NCBI GenBank assembly: GCA_008690995.1
Contig: VRMN01000005.1
Coordinates: forward strand, 930,001 to 994,000
DNA from: Porphyridium purpureum
Lineage: Eukaryota > Rhodophyta > Bangiophyceae > Porphyridiales > Porphyridiaceae
DNA length: 64,000 nucleotides
Reading direction: 5' to 3'
Made by a program: the position numbers and the translations under genes. Shown here piece after piece: positions 60,784 to 64,000 of the stretch (position 1 is the stretch's first letter; every line of letters starts with the position of its first letter). The notes under the pieces are model-generated. The model did not search any database, had not been told where the DNA came from, and worked only from the letters and a program-made list of their open reading frames with translations.

Positions 60784-63700
60784 TTATATTTTCTGAAGGC
60801 TCCATTCATTCGCCATGAGCTTTGTCGCTCGCTTGTACAACTCGAAGCCTTCCCAGCTCACGAGTTCGCACAGCTTGTGTGTGTAGAAGATGGTCAACTC
60901 TTCTGCTCCACCAGATCCGAGAGTGCCCATCAAGGAGAAAGCTTTCCGATACACGGCTTCCATTCTGTGCTTTAAGGCGCTCGGAGCCTTTTCGCATTTC
61001 TTTTCGCACACTTCGGTGGGGGCCAGACAACGGAAACACATGCCTAAGTTTGGCGCGAGTCTTGGTCTGATGATATTTCCGGCCGACCGTTTGCTGCAGG
61101 AGACGTGGGCCGCTGCAGATGACCGTGAGTATCGAAACCCACAGTATGGGCAGGTGTTGGGAAACCTGTTCGGATTCTGGCATGTGCCAAGACATGTGAC
61201 ACCACTGCACCAGATGCATTTGTACATTGCAGTATTCCATGTCGCTCTTGCTTGTCTGATCGTCTGTAATTGCTCGCCCAGCGCGCGCGCTGGTGCAGAG
61301 CTAGCCAGTGGCGTCGCCTCGTGCTGCTGCGAGCTGGCCTGCGCGAGCAAGTGCAAAGTTGGTTGCTCCGGCACGTGCGAAGTGGGCTGCGCCATCACGT
61401 GCGAGCTTGGCGCTGCGACCGTGTGCGAGCTTGGCTGGGCCAGCATGTACGACGTCGGTTGCGCTATCATGCCCGAACTTGGTTCTGCAACCACGTGCGT
61501 ACTTGGCCGCACCATCTCGTGCAAGCTTGGCTGCGGCACCGTCACTGGGTTGGCTGTCTGAGTCACCATGGAGCGAGTGGTTAAAAGGTTGAGCACGCTG
61601 TGAACTTCGTGAGAGGATAAGTCAAGTGCACTCTCAACGAAGCGCCGTAGACCGGCTTTACTATGCCAAGGGTCGCGCTCAAAACCTGGAACCTGGCGAA
61701 TGCTCGGGCTGTCACGCTGGTCCAATGCGTTCTGGAAATTTCTGTCGAAGAAAAATTCGCAGTGGGCGTGCTCACCGTCGCGACCAACTCTGCCCCATGC
61801 TTGGACCACTTGGCTGAGCGAATGTGCTCCGCGCATCACGGCGCAGTACAAAACAGATTTGCAATTCAGAGATGAGCTCGCAGCGGATGTGCCAACGATT
61901 ACCCGCGCTTGCTGCAATGCCTCAGCGTCGAGAGCTTCACGTGCTGTCAGTTTGTAACATGCATCTGAGTAAGACTTTCTCATTTCGTCAAACCATGTGT
62001 CGGCTTCTGCATGAGTAGCACACATTATCAGTGCACGCCCACGACGAGCAAGCGCATTTTCCTGGATGGCGGCCGTAATCTGTTGAGTGCAGATTGCGCT
62101 CGTGCCAAACTCTGTCACGCTGATGTTCAATGATTCTCGAAGTGGTCGTGCACGCAAAAAGGAGTCGATGTTCACACCAAACTCTTTGGCAACGAACGCA
62201 GCAGCATCTTCACTTATCGTCGCACTGAGAAATACAAAGCAGGATTTCGTCAAAAGCGACGCGCTCAGCTTGACGGACATTGACTCGCGGAACGAGTTAT
62301 GTTCTAGTACGACGTGACTCTCGTCCACGACAACGAGTGCGATGCGTTCTGCAATGCGTCTAAGAGCTGCACGTTGTGATGCAAGTGCATCCATGCTGGT
62401 GACGACGAGGCCGCCATGCGAACGCTCGGTACATGAGTACAAGTCAACGGCTTCAATCCTTCTACTTCTTGCCTCCTGCAATGCAGCAAACATGGAAACG
62501 CGAAGCGGTACCAAAAGCAGAACAAAGGCACCTTGCAAGCGAACGACTTTCTCCATGCACAAGTATGATGCTGACTTACCACTTCCGCAAGGATACTGTA
62601 CGCAAACGTTCTTGTCCATCAGAATTTCGTTCAGCATTTCAAGCTGCTTCCTTGCTTGCGGGCTGGCGACGGAAGCGCTACCATATACATCACGGAGCAA
62701 TGTGTCTGGCGTCAAACCCGCCAGTGCGGCCCATTCTCCGAGCGAACGCTCTCTCGGATGCACGGAGCCCATCCGTGACGAAGCGTGAGTTTCCGCGCCA
62801 ATCAGTGCAAGCCATGCGTCGCGACATTCCACTGTGAATGCAAACCAGTCTTCGTCTTTTACTGAAGCCAGGTAGAATGCGGCGTCTGTCGCAAGCGAGT
62901 GACCTGCGCCGCGGATCTTGTACTTTTGCGCAGGTGTGTCTACGGGCTGTATCCCTTGCGGGGCGGCAATTCCTCGGAAAGCGTCAGCGTTGTCTCGTAC
63001 GCAATGCAAGTAAAGATTGCGCAAGTCCCGTAAGGTCATGGGCACGGCGCAGAACTGCCCAACAGCACATTCTACTTGTGCAATCCACTCCTCCGGATTA
63101 AGTGCTGCACAAGTCGTTCTGCTGGCGCAGGCCCCAAAGTTTCGAAAGTCAATGCTCTCAGGTACATTTTGCCCCTGATTTTGCTGGCCAAGTATCTCGT
63201 CAATATATGCACTCGCAATCCAATGCATGATAAGCAGCACTTCTGCGACTTCCTCAGTTGGAAGATGCTCAACAGTTTCAGTTGCAAGCGCGCGACCCAA
63301 TTTCTTCTCAACAACCTCGACAACTCTCACTACACGAGTATTTAAAACAGGTCTAAGTGAATTTCCAACACTTCGGCTAGCGAGAACAAAAGTTTCCATA
63401 CTTGACTTTCGCGGCGGGGCACACGCGGCAGAGAACGCAAGTAATGCAAAATTGCTCAGTGCGTTGAAATCGATGTTCTGGCGTCTGGCGCTCGCGAGCA
63501 GTTCCGCAGGCTGAGCTGCATGTCGTTCACTGCCATCGAGTATAATTTCACCGAGCATTGGCGCCGTTGTATTATGCTGCGACAATACCCGGACCGAAAA
63601 GTTATCGCGCGCTCCAAGAACTCGGGCAACCAAAGCTCGAGCGGCCGCTCTGGAGCCATTGTACAAATTACCAAAGACCTTTGCTTGCACCAGCACTTCC

Positions 63701-63984
63701 GTCTTTAAGTGCATCCAGGAACCATTGCCCATAGCTTTCCATGCCACGTACGTGGATGGCTCTTGCGCGCTTCTGAAGACGGAGTGCATCATGTACAGTA
63801 CTTGCACACAGGGAACGTCGGAAAGAATCGTGTCGTTTGAGGTTTGTATTTCCCGGTCTTTCTCTTTCACAATTAGCCTCACAACCCACGCAGCTCTCAA
63901 AACCCAGAGCTGCGTGGCTGACAACTCACTTATCGTTAAGGCACTGCGACTGGTCAAACACGTGCCGGACTGCGATCCAGACAT
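60784..63984 (-). CDS. Tyrosine recombinase-like domain fused to RecQ-like helicase
   Basis: Encodes 1066 residues, complete within the window (ATG 63984). Residues about 175-375 show tyrosine-recombinase landmarks: P-P-R192, K227/228 in E-K-K-L-G, T-L-R-D-L-R322 (HxxR box with Arg for His), G-H362-S, and Y371 nine residues later. Residues 460-750 are a RecQ-type SF2 helicase: Walker A P-C-G-S-G-K-S, D-E-S-H (554-557), S-A-T (587-589) and Q-A-W-G-R-V-G-R-D-G (728-737). Eight octapeptides (818-881) then lead to C-x2-C..H-x2-C and further Cys pairs (923-997). Fungal telomere-linked and mobile-type RecQ proteins have a similar order. Chromosome-end maintenance or a mobile-element role is inferred. 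Confidence 0.7.
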   Translation of the reverse strand: MSGSQSGTCLTSRSALTISELSATQLWVLRAAWVVRLIVKEKDREIQTSNDTILSDVPCVQVLYMMHSVFRSAQEPSTYVAWKAMGNGSWMHLKTEVLVQAKVFGNLYNGSRAAARALVARVLGARDNFSVRVLSQHNTTAPMLGEIILDGSERHAAQPAELLASARRQNIDFNALSNFALLAFSAACAPPRKSSMETFVLASRSVGNSLRPVLNTRVVRVVEVVEKKLGRALATETVEHLPTEEVAEVLLIMHWIASAYIDEILGQQNQGQNVPESIDFRNFGACASRTTCAALNPEEWIAQVECAVGQFCAVPMTLRDLRNLYLHCVRDNADAFRGIAAPQGIQPVDTPAQKYKIRGAGHSLATDAAFYLASVKDEDWFAFTVECRDAWLALIGAETHASSRMGSVHPRERSLGEWAALAGLTPDTLLRDVYGSASVASPQARKQLEMLNEILMDKNVCVQYPCGSGKSASYLCMEKVVRLQGAFVLLLVPLRVSMFAALQEARSRRIEAVDLYSCTERSHGGLVVTSMDALASQRAALRRIAERIALVVVDESHVVLEHNSFRESMSVKLSASLLTKSCFVFLSATISEDAAAFVAKEFGVNIDSFLRARPLRESLNISVTEFGTSAICTQQITAAIQENALARRGRALIMCATHAEADTWFDEMRKSYSDACYKLTAREALDAEALQQARVIVGTSAASSSLNCKSVLYCAVMRGAHSLSQVVQAWGRVGRDGEHAHCEFFFDRNFQNALDQRDSPSIRQVPGFERDPWHSKAGLRRFVESALDLSSHEVHSVLNLLTTRSMVTQTANPVTVPQPSLHEMVRPSTHVVAEPSSGMIAQPTSYMLAQPSSHTVAAPSSHVMAQPTSHVPEQPTLHLLAQASSQQHEATPLASSAPARALGEQLQTIRQARATWNTAMYKCIWCSGVTCLGTCQNPNRFPNTCPYCGFRYSRSSAAAHVSCSKRSAGNIIRPRLAPNLGMCFRCLAPTEVCEKKCEKAPSALKHRMEAVYRKAFSLMGTLGSGGAEELTIFYTHKLCELVSWEGFELYKRATKLMANEWSLQKI
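61342..61533 (-). repeat. Eight 24-nt units encoding octapeptides
   Basis: Residues 818-881 of the helicase are eight in-phase units of mostly [QREA]-P-[ST]-[STL]-x-x-x-[AVE], such as QPSSHTVA, APSSHVMA and QPTSHVPE. There are no spacers. It is a coding minisatellite forming a flexible Pro/Ser linker between helicase and zinc motifs. Confidence 0.85.
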
Positions 63985-64000
63985 TTCGTCGTGGATACTT

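Noticed and set aside
61342-61533. CRISPR-like array
   Set aside because: 24-base units are contiguous with no spacers and code in phase within a protein; the genome is eukaryotic.
60890-61561. Cys-rich plus-strand frame with repeated C-E-L-G units, metallothionein-like at first sight
   Set aside because: It is the antisense reading of the octapeptide minisatellite and zinc motifs of the helicase gene.

Overview
The window reads as nuclear DNA of a unicellular red alga, most like Porphyridium. Nearly every recognisable gene is one uninterrupted frame in GC-rich, closely packed, often divergent or convergent DNA. The eukaryotic core set (TFIIH p52, CCT eta, ORC1, TRM1, POLD4, ENY2) sits beside plastid functions (phytoene desaturase, a chloroplast-sensor-kinase-like protein, an EF-P with a transit-like leader) and a CBM20 glucan phosphatase that would suit a cytosolic floridean-starch maker. 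The species assignment is inference. Start codons were set to ATG, and several are uncertain at the N-terminus.

Layout. 0.5-5.6 kb: ENY2/Sus1-like, TFB2 (TFIIH), a BAR-domain protein and an S-adenosylmethionine-type mitochondrial carrier. 5.6-7.8 kb: no gene seen. 7.8-19 kb: CCT7, a large protein with a repeated S-[MF]-R-x-[LI] motif and a hemerythrin-like end, a CSK-like pseudokinase, and a membrane-anchored pentapeptide-like beta-helix protein. 19-29.6 kb: ORC1, a PPK2-family polyphosphate kinase with an AT-hook-like stretch, phytoene desaturase, a triple-CBM20 dual-specificity phosphatase, and an unrecognised gene. 29.7-35.4 kb: TRM1, GH37 trehalase, POLD4, EF-P.

From 35.4 to 52.5 kb the density of intact genes drops. 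Two long frames remain: an AT-richer multi-pass membrane protein and a 1391-residue secreted protein. Between and around them lie decayed genes that simple ORF finding misses: a Sel1-repeat gene, an RsmC-like methyltransferase, an unidentified coding remnant, an endonuclease/exonuclease/phosphatase (TDP2-like) gene and an 'ABC-class ATPase' (PF09818-like) gene.

From 52.7 kb to the end the content is mobile or subtelomere-like. There is a two-ORF LINE with open frames, carrying zinc fingers, a reverse transcriptase and a putative restriction-like endonuclease. Its ORF1 stop overlaps the ORF2 start. It is flanked on its 3' side by short GGGTTACTCT repeats and hairpins, and on its 5' side by a degenerate 80-bp array with a GGGGGTAGTCACC core. 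Next to it is a 1066-residue protein that appears to join a tyrosine-recombinase-like domain (R, K, R, H and Y all visible) to a RecQ-like helicase, an octapeptide repeat and Cys-rich zinc motifs. This fusion is the strongest candidate for an undescribed system.

Palindromic TGTACA elements, single or paired, recur 100-300 bases upstream of several genes and may be a shared promoter element.
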